Made by a program: the position numbers and the translations under genes
Part shown: piece by piece, positions 33,270-45,387 of the stretch
How the letters are laid out: every line of letters begins with the position of its first letter
How positions within the stretch are numbered: position 1 is the stretch's first letter
Notes under the pieces: generated by a model
What the model saw: only the letters and a program-made list of their open reading frames with translations
The model's database searches: none
Told to the model about the DNA's origin: nothing
From: Choanephora cucurbitarum
Lineage: Eukaryota > Mucoromycota > Mucoromycetes > Mucorales > Choanephoraceae
Direction of reading: 5' to 3'
Assembly (NCBI GenBank): GCA_025331435.1
Contig: JAIWNI010000070.1
Coordinates: forward strand, 62,001 to 126,000
DNA: 64,000 nt

Positions 33270-35326
33270 CTAATAAGATGCTTGTTGTTGTTGTTGTTGT
33301 TGAATGGTATCCTTGGCTGCTCTTATTAAAGGAACCAATGTGTACAATGGATCAGCTTTCCTTAAGAATGGGTGTTTCAGTAAATCTGCAGCACTGGGTC
33401 TAAATGCTGGATCCACTTGCAAGCACAAGAACAAAAAGTCCTTAAAGATGTCACTCAGAGTTTCAGGGCTCTGAAGTTCAGGTGTACCATTGTTGGCAAT
33501 CAGATAGAGTGCCCTTAGAGGATTCTCATTTAAATAGGGTGGTTCACCTTCAATCATCTCGATAGCCAGGATACCTAATGACCAAATATCCACCTTTGAA
33601 TCATACGCTTTACGTGTAACCACTTCAGGTGCCATCCAATAAGGTGTACCCACCAAGGTTGTTCGTTTTGATTGAGCTTCATGCAATTGAGCACAGAATC
33701 CAAAATCGGCTGTTTAAAAAAAGAAAATAAGCAAATCATACAAAAATGCAACCCTCTTTAACTTACTGAGTTTAATATCACCTCGCATACTTAGCAATAC
33801 ATTATCTGATTTGATATCACGATGAATGACACCATTAGCATGTAAATGCTTCAGTCCCTCAAGTACTTCTTTACAAATAGCAGCAATCTGTCCTTCCATC
33901 ATCATATTACAGGTCACTACATCTGTCAGACTACCACCCTCCATGTATTCCATGACCACCCAGAGATCGCCTCTCCAGAGATAGGATTCAATAAAGTTGA
34001 CAATGTTCTTTGCCTTACTCTCTTTCATGACTCGGATCTCATTGATGATCAGTTCCTTTTTGGGTTGTTTCTCTAGGTTCATCTGTTTGATGGCCACTGG
34101 CATGTTATCCCCCAATTGATGATGCGCAATAAACACACCACCTGAGGCACCTTGGCCAATCTTGATCATGTTGGTATAGACCTGAAGTGGATCTGAATTG
34201 ATACAGAGTTCCTGAAGGTGTTTCAGTACTTGTTCATCACTCATACTGCGTTTCTCTTCTTTTGGAGGTCTTGATCGTACTGTGCCTGGTGGGGCATTGT
34301 AGAGTAGATTGTCTGTCCGTGTGAGTTCTGGTAATTGTTCATGATGTCTGAATTCTTCTCCAAGTGAAGCTGTTGATTCTGAATTGATAGAATGGATATC
34401 ATCTATGTATTCTAATAGGATGATCAGTTTATAAAAATAAAAAAAAATAAGATATCAAAGCCACTTTACTATCCTCTAATTGTTTGGATGATGTCTGAGT
34501 TAAATTGAGATCTTTTGTTAGGATAGGCTTTTCATTACGCACCATTGTATCTGACGCCTATTGAAATATGAGACTATTGCTTTCTTTATTCTATGATACT
34601 TACCATGGATGAAGTAGAGGCTGTTGGCATAGCAACTGTTGTCTTGGCCAACAAATTATCAGATTTCGATTTGGTGATACGAAGGGATGAAAATCGTCTT
34701 AGAGCTTTACTTTTTATAGATGACGACGATGATTTTCTATCGTGTGGATCTGGTTGTTGTGGTATTTTGGCCCATACATTATCCTGTATCTTCTCTTGTG
34801 TATTACCTCGAAGGAATTCAATTGCATGAATGACTGCCTAACATGTTGTCAAGAATACAGTACAGAATGATACCCATTTGACTTACCTGAGGATTGTTCT
34901 CTTGTTCCTGCCTTGTGATACCACTCTGTGTAAGCAAAAGTTGCCATTCTTTTGGGAGACCTGTGAATTCACCTGTAATTGGATCGAATCCGACGTGTGT
35001 GACATGTATTGTATTATAAGGTGTAGAAATATCCATAATAGGCTGTTCAGACACATTCGGTTCAGTCATATTACTCTTGGTTTGATAAGGTGGGTTGGTA
35101 GGTGAAAGGATATCTAAAGAGGGAGTTTAGTTATGGTGTGTATCACTTTTTTGTTATGATTACCATTGAAGTTGCCCATGAATTTATCTAAAACACCTTT
35201 TAGTTTAGGTCTTTCCCGAGATTTCGTGTCATTGGCAATCAAAGAGAATCGAGATGTTGATCGTAAAGAAGAACTGCTTGAATGTGAATCAAGACTGACT
35301 GTGGCTATTTTAGGAAGACCTGACAT
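33270..35326 (-). CDS. p21-activated (PAK/Ste20-type) protein kinase
   Basis: Ser/Thr kinase driven by Cdc42/Rac. Start ATG at 35326-35324 ([17 protein letters not shown]). A basic segment ([19 protein letters not shown]) precedes the CRIB motif [20 protein letters not shown], then FTGLPKEW. After a Ser-rich linker over several exons, the kinase domain shows [38 protein letters not shown] (across an intron) and [15 protein letters not shown]. The C-terminus ends in a run of seven Gln. No PH domain is visible before the CRIB, so it looks closer to Ste20/Pak1 than to Cla4, though unseen upstream exons cannot be fully excluded. Confidence 0.92.
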
Positions 35327-36010
35327 AAACGAAAGAAAGGATAAAAAAAAAATATAAAAAAGAAAAAAAAAGGGGGGGGGAAAGAAAGGACAGAAAGTGG
35401 AATAATTCAAAGCAGTACAAAAAAGATTAAATGGATAAGTTATTGATGAACATTTTCGGAAATGTTGTACTTCCACCTATTTTTTTTTATATATTTTTTA
35501 ACTAGCCTAATCGATATGTAAAAAGAACAATAATTACCTAGAATGGAACAATGACCATAGAAACAATGGTTCAAGTTAGATAGGTTGTCACTTAAAGACA
35601 ATGAGAGAGGAGTTTCTTAATCGACTGCAAATGAAGCGCGACTTTAACCACTTTCTTTTCTCCCGATATTCAAAGTCAGAGTCTTATTGTAGTGAAAGTA
35701 AGTTCTGTTTAGTCAAAGAGTTTCTTTTTTCTAAATTAGGATAGTATCCAGTATGACTATTGAGTGCAATTACATGATTTATGATTTCAATTGAATTAAA
35801 GCCCTCTCTTTATTCCATTAAAATCACAAAATAGATCGACTGATTCAAAGTGGTTTAGATGAGTTTTAAAAAATATATATAACACCACTTTGAGTGAACA
35901 AACAAATTTATGCTTTAAGAAAAAAAAAAAGTCAGTCGACCTTTTTTTTTTTGTGCATATATAAGCTATCTTTATTTTCTATTTTTTTTTTAAACTTATT
36001 TTATTATATC
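35327..36010. promoter_or_regulatory. Divergent promoter region (PAK kinase / stress protein)
   Basis: A 684-bp region between divergent starts. It has A- and G-runs at 35342-35380. TATATAA at 35958-35964 lies about 50 bp upstream of the stress-protein ATG. A second TA-rich element is near 35873-35882. No gene. Confidence 0.5.
35958..35964 (+). promoter_or_regulatory. Probable TATA box of the universal stress protein gene
   Basis: TATATAA, 53 bp before the ATG at 36011, followed by a T-rich leader. Distance suits a focused core promoter with a very short leader. Confidence 0.45.
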
Positions 36011-36669
36011 ATGCTTACTGACCAAAAGAAAGAACAAACTCACTATCGTCGTCGTCGCGTATTGATTGGCTATGATCATACTCAGGTATCCAATGCAGCT
36101 ATGGAATGGATTGTCTATAACCGTGCTATCTTTCCCGAAGATGATATCACACTCTGTATTATTGTGAATGATGATGCTATTGCTGTTGAAGGAACCTTTG
36201 GTCTTGAGTCCTCTGTGGCTGGCCTGGCTGGGTGGATGGCAGATAGTGTTCATGATTACCGAGAACGTATCATTCAGTTAGAACAGAAATCAAGAGATGC
36301 ACTTGAAGCAGTAGTTCAATGGTTCTCAACCAAAGGAGTAAAGTATTGCTATTTTATTGAATGGGTTGTGTCATACTTATGTTATTTAGTTTAAAGTACA
36401 ACCCAAAGTATTGAATGGGGATCCAGCAGAGACACTCAAGGATTATGCAGAAGTCAATAAAGTAGACCTGGTGATTGTGGGTAGCCGAGGATTAGGTTTC
36501 TTTAAAAGGTAATGTGGTATAACAAAAAGCAGCATAGTTCTGATTCTTTTTTTTTTTTAGACAACTCATTGGCTCTGTTTCTGATTACCTAACACATCAT
36601 CTCAAGTGTTCTATTCTAGTAGTAAAAGAAGATACTGAAAGACAAGAAGAAACACATACTTCAGGATGA
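36011..36669 (+). CDS. Universal stress protein (UspA-fold)
   Basis: Small nucleotide-binding protein. Exon 1 from ATG 36011 encodes a basic lead and the first strand RRVLIGYDHTQVSNAAMEWI. Exon 2 follows the AG at 36389-36390 (FKVQPKVLNGDPAETLKDYA, then VDLVIVGSRGLGFFKR). Exon 3 adds QLIGSVSDYLTHHLKCSILV. Together these give the ATP-binding pattern G-x2-G-x9-G-S. The stop is TGA 36667-36669. About 180 aa, single USP domain. The ATP-binding subclass is likely from the motif; physiological role is unknown. Confidence 0.88.
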
Positions 36670-36862
36670 TTATAAATAGGAATAAAATATACAGAGAGAT
36701 AATTTTAAAAAAAAAAGAAAGTGTTTACTAGTCAAAATTGATATGCAGAAAGAAATAATAGAAAGAAAAAAGGTTGCAATAAAATGTATAGATAAATAAT
36801 ACAGTTACAAATGTCTTACATCTGTTGCTACAATTATTAGCAATTAGACAAAGTGCATGAAT

Positions 36863-38358
36863 TTAGGATTGCTTGCATTCAGGTGCATTTTCACCTTTGG
36901 AAGCCTATCAATAACATCGAATGAGTCCCACAGTCAAATCTCTCTCTCTTTTTTTTTGTTCTAAACTTACAGTGGTAGTATCATCCTCATCATCATCATC
37001 TTCTTCATCCTCATCCTCTTCCTCATCCTCTTCCTCATCATCCTCATCTTCATAGTAATCATCCTACACATCACACATCAGTCACTCCCATCTTATTGAA
37101 TAAACACACTACTTACATAATCCTCATCTTCATAATCTTCATATTGAAGAGCTTTTCCAGTGAAATAATCAACAGCATGTGGAATGATCTTATCCTTGAA
37201 TTCTTCACCCATTTCATAATCAGCTTCCAACTTGGCATCTAAACCTTCAGCTTCTTCTTCATCAATCTCCTCTTCTATATCAGGAATGACAGGAGGACTG
37301 AAGAAATAGAAGAAGGAATTTGAAGGAACAGTACGCTTGACGACACGGGTCTTGTTGGTACCCTTGTGACGTTGCTTCTTTGTTTCAACAGTGACAGTCA
37401 AATCTTTACCTTCCTTCCAGTCAATAGTACAACCTTCAGCATGGTCATATACAAAATCACCGCCATAAGCATGGTCTTGATAGAAGTACGTCTTGGAAAG
37501 CACCTTGTTGGTGAAATAGTCGTTTTCTGAGAATTCAAACTCAAGCTTAAAGCCAGGTTGTTCCATATAAGACATACGGATATCTAACAAGTGTTTCAAA
37601 GCACCTTCATCTTCTTCTGTGATTGTTTCAACAATTTGAGGGTGGTTCTTCAAGAGAGTCAACCAGAATTCAGGAATACCCTTCGTTTCCTTTTCCTCTT
37701 CTGATTCTTCCTTTTCTTCCTTTTCGTCTTCTTCTTCGTCGTCTGATTCTTCATCTACTTTTTCACCTAAAGCGACTTCTTCATCAGTAGGTTCATAAGT
37801 ACCACCAATGACTTGTGCACGCTTTTCATACAAAGGTCGATACAGTTCAAGGTATTTCTTTTCTAAGGCCAACACTTCTTCCTGGAACTTGTTTTCGAGT
37901 TCAGCATGTTTAGATTGAAGGTACTTGAGACCATGGAGACGACGCTTGACAGAGGTAGGCAATGACTCGATATAACCTGAGGGTTTACCCACCAAAGTAC
38001 CTAATTTGCCTTGAAGCATACTCAAAAGAGCAGGGTTTCCAGTAAAAGCACCAGCCAAACCAGAAGCACTACTATCAGCTGAGCCTATTTTTGTGTTTTA
38101 ATTGAAAACAATCCCTTTTTTTTTATTTTAGAATGCTTACCTTTCACGTTCATTGTTTCCATATCTTCAGAAATAGCAGGGACAGTAGGACGATAGGTAG
38201 AAGTGATAGGAGCAGGGTTGATAGGTGTGTTTTGTGGTGTGGGAGCAGTGAAGCTACCGTTCTTGTTCTTAATATCGACACCAGAAGCTTATTTAACTAT
38301 TAGGATAACCGCAGCAGAATCTTGTTTAGTCTACTTTACCTGATTGTTGAGAATCCAT
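36863..38358 (-). CDS. NAP1: Nucleosome assembly protein 1 (NAP1) with a CaaX-like end
   Basis: Histone H2A-H2B chaperone. Start ATG 38358-38356 (MDSQQS), then a short exon with DIKNKNGSFTAPTPQNTP, then the long NAP-domain exon: LPTSVKRRLHGLKYLQSKHA, FWLTLLKNHPQIVETI, DEGALKHLLDIRMSYME, GFKLEFEFSENDYFTNKVLS, CTIDWKEGKDLTV and SNSFFYFFSPP. Highly acidic segments lie in the N-terminal half and at the C-terminus (a repeated EDEEE region near 36970-37060). A last small exon encodes ASKGENAPECKQS and stop 36865-36863. The final CKQS fits the farnesylation motif known for NAP1L1-type proteins. Confidence 0.93.
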
Positions 38359-40745
38359 TTTTTTTTCTCTTTTAAGCCTAATCAGTAACAAAAAAAAACT
38401 TTTTGTTGATAAAGAAAGAAAAAGAAGAAGAAAAATAGAAGAAAAAAAAATATTTTTATTTTGTTGCTCTAGTAAATCAATCGATGGAGTCAGTTGGCCA
38501 ATGAGAATGCTTCTTTTTCTTTCTCTGACTGTTATTGTATCTCAGCTAAAGTGCGTTTTGGTTTCTGACTCTCTCTCTCTTGTTTCTTAGTGTAGATAAA
38601 GAGCATCTTCATTTCTGGGCTTATTGTCTATTTGGTTAAATAAGATAATGTCATTTTTTATGGTTTATGATGGTGTAGATGTCCTTTCTTTTTTTAATCC
38701 TTCCTAGGCTTTATTTATTTATTTTTTTTAAGCCATCAACTCTCAGGTTACACAACGACTAAATTGTTCTAACCAAACTTTCTTGAGAAAAAGAGTATGG
38801 CATCTATGCGTATTCTAACGATAAGCAAAGAAAGAGATTATATATGAGCATAGTGTGAGATAGACAAATTAGATAAAGACAAGTCTATTTTTTTTATTTG
38901 CTTTGTATCTTTTGTTATTACCTTCATATATAGGCAAGATACTTAGAAAAAGCAAGAGATATGGTTTAGCGATAGTTCTCTTTTTTAATGAGTCTAAAGC
39001 AAGGTTTCTTTTTTTTTTTTAAAAGTTAAACATGCATGAAGTTTCTTTTTCTGCCAACACATGTCTTGTCTCTTTCAAAGTGAATGAAATGACTGTGTAG
39101 TCACGAATAGTACAATCTATATGCTCACTATGTTATGTATAGGAAACAATGGGGTTTAGTTGATAGTAAGGTGCATTTAAGTTTGAATGATACAATGAGA
39201 AACTGTTCTCTATCTACCAATAAAAATGAACCTCGCATTAGCTCAATCTCTTCCATGTTTAGAGCGCAAATTTGTTTAGAATGGATCTCTTGTGTTAATT
39301 GAATCTAATGTACATGCTAATCAAAGTACGACATTTCTCATGTTAGGCACCAATAACCACAGACAACAAAAAAGGACAAAGAGCTCTTCTCCAATAGATG
39401 ATTCTGACTCATTTGGATTTTGAATACTACCATGATTGTAAAAGCATCACACGCCTCTTCATCATCAGGCATACCATCTTCTGAACAACTCCAAAGCATC
39501 TTTTTTTTGGCTCTTGAAGGTATCTCTTCTAGTTTCATATCAAACTATACGGAAGAGAATGAATGTGACACGAATGTTGTCATGTTGTCTTACTTTTTCC
39601 AAAAAAAAAAAAATACACTTTAATCCTATAGTCTTACAAGCTTACTTTTGCAATCATTATCTGCTGAACTCATGGTTATTTCATTTAAATCTTCTTCTTT
39701 CTCTCTATCAAGAATTGTGTAAAGTAACCACTGGATGTAATATGAGAAAATCTCTTTACTGCATATGCACTTTTTCCCGAATATAGGTGAAGCTTCGGAT
39801 TCAAAGATAAAGGAAAAGAAGAGGAGGAACTAGTGTATTAGCTTTCTCTCTCTCTCTTCTTTATGTCTGCATACTCTAATACTCTTCTTTACATTGTATA
39901 TATATGTATATACCTTGGCTTAAGTATCATGATACCTATAAATTCAACTGACCAACTACCTCGGGATTAGCTGGTAGCCTTCATTTGTATCATACTGTGA
40001 AATAGAAACAGAAATACAAAAAAAAAAAAAGATGACTTTTGTCCCTAAAGAATGATTTTTCTAAACACCTATAGGCTAAACACCACAAGTCAATCATATA
40101 AAGAGATCTATCTCTTTCTCTCCTGTTATTGAACAATCAAGAAGAAACTCTCAAAAGGAATGAGGGTAGTATTTGAGTATAGAACGAGTCATTATAACAT
40201 TGGCTACTCTTAAACAAGACAACTGCTCCAGTTTGACTAGGATCGAACTCAGCAAAGACTTGATCATTCTATCAGGTACATCAATTCAATCTATAGTTCA
40301 CTAAGAGCAAAAAAAAAAGTATGAACTTTATGCCCGAGATATCTTAAAGGAAGGGTCAAACTCTATCCTTGTTCTGATTTATTGTTTACGCTACTGCTTG
40401 AAACAGCTAATTTTGCTTAAAAAAGTAACAGCAACTCAGCCCCTCCTTTTTTAGTCAAGTTACTCAAATCAACAATGCAGGTTCTCTAAGAGAATATGGA
40501 AAAAAGGGTAAAGAATCTGAATTTATCATTGGCTTATAGTCTGGCTCTAAAGAAGAAGAAAATTGCTAGTACTTTCGGTCACTTAATTCGATGAGTAACA
40601 AAAGATGGACAAGAGAGACAGAGAGAAGAGGGTGCAACTATCTAAATTCTGCTTCTCTCTCTTTTTTTTTGTCTGCTTTTTTCTTATTTTTTTTTTATTC
40701 GCTTTGTTTCCTTTTTTTTTTTTCTTTAACTTTCCAAAAAAAAAA
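38359..40745. other. Intergenic, NAP1 to ITPK
   Basis: About 2.4 kb between divergent genes, rich in T-runs. No gene supported. Open frames at 39338-39786 have no domain. A (TA)n run lies at about 39898-39914. The last 150 bp before 40746 are pyrimidine-rich. Confidence 0.5.
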
Positions 40746-42164
40746 ATGCCAGGGAATATAAGTCAGGACATGAAGACAGTTGGGTTGATATTCACTAGAA
40801 AGAAAATTGAACGTTCAGGCTTTATTGGTTTGGAAGACTATGCACTGTAAAGTAATGCTAGAGCACATAAGAAACACTCGAAACAAGAAAAACCTAACTT
40901 TTTGTTTTGTTTTGTTTAGAAAACGAAATCTTCGAGTCATTCACATTGACCTGAACATGCCAATCGAAGAACAAGGTGAACTCGATCTTGTTGTGCACAA
41001 AATGACCGATCTTGTAGCAAAGATAGAACGTGGTGATAAAGAGGCAGCAAGACTATACCAACAATTCATTGTAAGTATATGGATCAGTCAGGAACAAGTT
41101 GGACTAAGACACATAGAAAAGGATTATAGCAAAAGACATCCTGAAGTGATTGTGATTGATACCTGGCCCAATATCGAGAAAGTCTTGGATAGAATGTTAT
41201 TATACCATCATACAAAGACATGTGCAGCTAAAGACACGATAGGTAAATGATGAGTGGAAGATGATTGGCAGTCTGTTAACACTCAAAAAAAAAAGAAGGA
41301 GAACCTCTGTTTTATGTACCCAAGAGTATTGCTTTAGATTCAATTAGACATTGGGGAAATACCATCGACATCCAATTCCCGGTAATAACCTAGTTTATAC
41401 ATCAGATAAAGATGGGCTGACTTTTTTTTTTTATGAATAGGCCATGTGTAAACGTAGAACAGCATGTTCTTCTACTGAAGCACATCAGATGACATTAATA
41501 CCTTCAGAACGAGGCATGCTTCAGCTTCAGAAATATTATGGCGATGAGGATTCAGTCATTCTTCAAGAGTTTATTCAACATGATGGTGTGATTGTCAAGG
41601 TGTATGTGGCCGATGGACAAATTACGGCTTCAACACGTCCTTCATTTAAGAATCTGGATCAAACAGGAGGTAAAGAAAAGAAAAAGGGTAGAAGGAGTGT
41701 ATTTGACCGTTCTAGTGTTATAGAGGTAGTTCATTTCGATAGTCAGACATTACCAAAACACTTTGAAACAAAAAACGAACTCTCAGATGGCCTAGACAGA
41801 GTATTTCTGAGATCAGATCCAGAGGACATACATCTCCATAAAGAGGCATTATTGGATATGGATAGATTACAGATGATTGCAGACAGCTTATACCATCAGC
41901 TGGTAAGTAGATCACATTTATGCTTCATATTGATTCGGGGCTAAACATTTTTCTTGAAAGGGACTGACTTTTTTCGGTTTCGATGTATTATTGCAAGCAC
42001 AGACAAATGCTTATTATGTTGTGGATGTCAATTATTTTCCAAGTAAGAGTTGATTTTGGATTTGAAATGACTTAAGGGCTCACTCATTCTTCTTAGGCTT
42101 TAAAAATGTGGATAACTTCCACTCTATGTTTGTAGATATTCTTAAAAGACGATTAGCTCACTAA
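40746..42164 (+). CDS. Inositol-tetrakisphosphate 1-kinase (ITPK1-like, ATP-grasp)
   Basis: Phosphorylates inositol polyphosphates on the way to higher inositol phosphates. ATG 40746 (MPGNISQDMKTVGLIFT). Following exons give LRVIHIDLNMPIEEQGELDL, DLVVHKMTD, YSKRHPEVIVIDTWPNIEKV, FYVPKSIALDS, CKRRTACSSTEAHQMTLIPS, VILQEFIQHDGVIVKVYVAD, TRPSFKNL and FGFDVLLQAQTNAYYVVDVN, then YFPSFKNVDNF. The VDVNYFP motif and the HD/QEF-x-x-H-DG-x-x-x-KVY motif are diagnostic of ITPK. Stop 42162-42164. Seven or so exons; the small exons around 41290-41440 are the least certain. Confidence 0.92.
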
Positions 42165-42365
42165 TAAAGAGAAATTGTACATGTTAAAATCAATAGTGTT
42201 AAACTCTCTAAGATGACTGGTTTATATAAAGACTTGCTTCCAGTGAATTACTTGATATTACTTTAAATTGTCTTCTCAAGGGGCAATTACATTTTGACAT
42301 AAACATAGATTCAGGAGAAAAAAAAAACATTATTTTTTATTTGAAACAAGAAAAAATGAATTTTC

Positions 42366-43328
42366 TTAGTTGGCAGCAGCAGCGGCTCTACGACGGTCAC
42401 GTTCTTCAGTGATAGAGAGCTTGATACCCTTACCCTTGGGGAGAGAGATCATGGGCTTGTTACCTTGACCAATGATGAAGACGTTGGAGATACGGGTAGC
42501 GAAGACACGGTCCAAAGAGTCCTTGACGTGGACAATTTCGAAACCACCAATGTGACGTTCACGGTGAACAATTTGACCAACACGACCAATGTTACGACCA
42601 CCAGTGATCATGACGACGTTACCAACTTCGAACTTGACGAATTCTTCGATCTTACCGGTTTCGATGTTGAAACGGATGGTGTCGTTAGACTTGATCAAAG
42701 GATCGGGGTAACGGATGGTACGACCATCGTGGGTGGTGATGTAAGGGATACCCTTAGCACCAACAAGGACCTTCTTAACCTTACAGAGCTTGTACTTGGC
42801 TTCTTCATCGGTAATACGGTGGACAGCGAAACGACCCTTGACATCGTAGACAAGACGGAAGTTTTCACCGGTCTTTTCAATGGAGATGACATCCATGAAA
42901 CCAGCAGGGAAGGTGGAGTCAGTACGGACCTTACCGTCAACCTTGACCAAACGTTGCATGAGGATAGATTGGACTTCACGACCGTTAAGAGCGTACTTGA
43001 GACGGTTACGGATGAAGACGATCAAAGGAAGACATTCACGGGTCTTGTGGGGACCGGAGCTAGGCTTAGGGGCATAGTTACCCAAAAGCTTGTCAAGCAT
43101 CCAGTGCTTGGGGGCTGCCAAACGCTTCATGTGTTTCTTGGGACCACGAGCCTATATAATGATCAGGATGTTAGATTGCTTGTGTTTAACATGTGTCATC
43201 CAGCCATTTGCTTTCATCATCCATCCATCGAGTATTCATTCATTTCTTCTGTTCATCAATACAATAAACGGATATACATCGACTGTGATGGTGATAGGTT
43301 ATGGCTGGAGTGTTGCTTTGCATACCAT
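42366..43328 (-). CDS. RPS4: 40S ribosomal protein S4
   Basis: Component of the small ribosomal subunit. The long exon ends at 42366 (stop at 42366-42368) and starts after an AG at 43153-43152 with [20 protein letters not shown], then the S4 and KOW regions ([76 protein letters not shown]). The initiator Met appears to sit alone in exon 1 (ATG at 43328-43326, directly followed by GTATGC). With it the protein is 262 aa, the normal S4 length. Codon choice is strongly biased, as expected for a ribosomal protein. Confidence 0.94.
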
Positions 43329-44676
43329 TGTGATATAATTATCAAAGGGATCAAAAAGGAGGATTCAATCGCTTAGGTTGCTTCTTGAGGTTTATGGCTA
43401 ACTTCCAGGCGCTCCGAACCAGTGGCTTGGTCGCGAGCTCCGCTTAAAAATGAGTGAAATAGCTTCATAAGCGCACTACGATTCTGCATAGTGTGTCGAT
43501 GATGGCTACTCAATAGTAAAAGAAGAGAGACATCATGTTTTTATTTCGAGGCCTCTATGCAACCTATTGTTTACCTGTTTAGGCTACGAGTTTCATTTGG
43601 AGAATGAAACGGAAACTCTTTTTTTTTTTCTTGCCACTTGGATCAAAGGCTAAAAATCATCTGTATTGTTACTATATTGCATAACAGCTTATTTCGTTGC
43701 AAATTCAATAAGCTAGACTAGAGGATGGATTCTTCAAATAAATCGATTAATTTTCTAAAGAGCCAGCTACCGTGTATATTTAGTAGTTGAGCTACTTCAA
43801 TTCAACCATCAGCACCAAGGGCTAACGGCTAATCAAGATATGTTTCCTCGTCTTCTTTTTATTCTTTCTAGTCAATTCATTGCAGTTACAAATCGCTGCT
43901 GGTGCATTACTTTTCTTATGTTAGTGTATGACTATAAAGGCGCATTTTAGTTAACTAAATCCCCTCATTCATAGTTAAAACAACTTTTTGACCTATCAAG
44001 ATGCCAAAAAAAACCCCCCAAGAAGATTGATGTGTCATTATAAAAGAATTGTTTTGACTTCTATACTTCAATCAGCTATGGCTCTTGCTAAATCCAAGAG
44101 TTTTCCGAGAGCTCGTGATGCAACGAATAACTATAGCCTGTTGCTAAAGCTATTGTCAAAAAAAAAAAAAGAAACAAATTGCTTAGATAATTTCGACGCA
44201 TGAATGATTTTTTGAGTAAACCTTTAAAACCTCTATCAGACTATTAAGAGGATAACATGGGCCATAAAAAGAATAGATTAATTCATTCTTCTCCAAAGCA
44301 AAAAAAAAAAGAATGGAGCTCTCATTTGAAAGATGAACAAAACCAAAGACAAATTTACACTAACAATTTTGTCTATTGTTCAATTTGGAATCAGCTATAA
44401 GCATGTGCCTTGTTACACACTATGCTGTGAAACAGGTACAATTAATTTTTCAAATCAAGACAATTCAGAGGCTGCTAAATGACATCAAGCTAGTTCAAAC
44501 AGGCTTTTCTAATGCTATCACTTAGAACAAAGGTTGAACCTGCTTTGCCTAGTCATATTCTCATATTGAGTTATCGTTCATCCAAGAAAATGTAGACTTG
44601 AAAGAAAAAGAAAAGTTATATGAATTCGTTTAAAGCTTTCTTCATTTCATGGTTTGCAAAGGAAAGAGAAACATGC
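43329..44676. other. Intergenic, RPS4 to RPL20
   Basis: Contains the RPS4 promoter and the RPL20 3' flank. No gene, tRNA or transposon recognised. Short A- and T-runs only. Confidence 0.5.
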
Positions 44677-45387
44677 TCAGTAGAAAGTGGTAGGACGCTT
44701 GGCAACGAAGAGAGCACGGTGCTTCTTGTCGACGTTGGCAAGACGATGAGGCAAGGGGAAAGTGAGCTTGGGAGTCAAGAGTTGCTTGATGTATTGACGA
44801 CGGACATCAGCATTGTTGACTTCAGCAACACGAATGATTTGAACAGATCTGAAACGAGCACGGTGACGGGCAGCCATATCTTGGTCTATGATACAAAGTC
44901 AGCTTATATGCATACACTTTTATAGAGGTCACTTACAGCATTGCTCAACAGCTTCAACACGACGCAAGGCACGGTATTCCTTGTACATGTTGTGAGTACC
45001 AGAACGAGAATCGTAACGAATCCAGATACCAAAGTTCTTGATTTGTTCAGGGCGCTTTTCGTGAATCTACAATAACAATAAGCAAACTAAAGTTCTATTG
45101 ATTGATCTTTCGATAGTTACTTCGTTGACCGAGACGATTTCACCAGCAGCCTTCTTGACCTTACGGAGCTTCTTCAAGAAGTACCAGAAACGAGACTTGG
45201 CAACGACAACATTGGGAGCGAAGACACGCATACGGAAGAGCTTGGGAGCAACTTCTTGAGCTGAGGGGAGCTTACGGCCAACAACCTACAAGTTGTATGT
45301 GTGTGTGTGTGTGGGCGTGTGTTAGGAGACACTCTTTGTTGATTTTGTAAAATAAAAGAACTTTACTTGGTATTCGTTATACTGTTT
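44677..45387 (-). CDS. RPL20: 60S ribosomal protein L20 (L18a family), 5' exon unresolved
   Basis: Large-subunit protein. Exons from the 5' side: a mini-exon ending YNEYQ at about 45368; 45289-45121 ([51 protein letters not shown]); about 45066-44938 ([40 protein letters not shown]); and about 44885-44677 ([20 protein letters not shown] to KRPTTFY). Splices keep frame (EYQVVGRKL). The initiator exon, expected to hold only a few codons, lies upstream of 45387 and I could not place it. It is a good match to eL20 over its length. Confidence 0.92.

Noticed and set aside
40220..40320. TAGGATCGAACTC, which resembles a tRNA T-loop on the minus strand
   Set aside because: The flanking bases do not form a 5-bp T-stem and no acceptor or anticodon stem could be drawn.
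42465..43376. 303-codon open frame on the plus strand
   Set aside because: It is antisense to the RPS4 exon. The Thr/Val/Asp-rich translation is a by-product of the biased ribosomal-protein codons.
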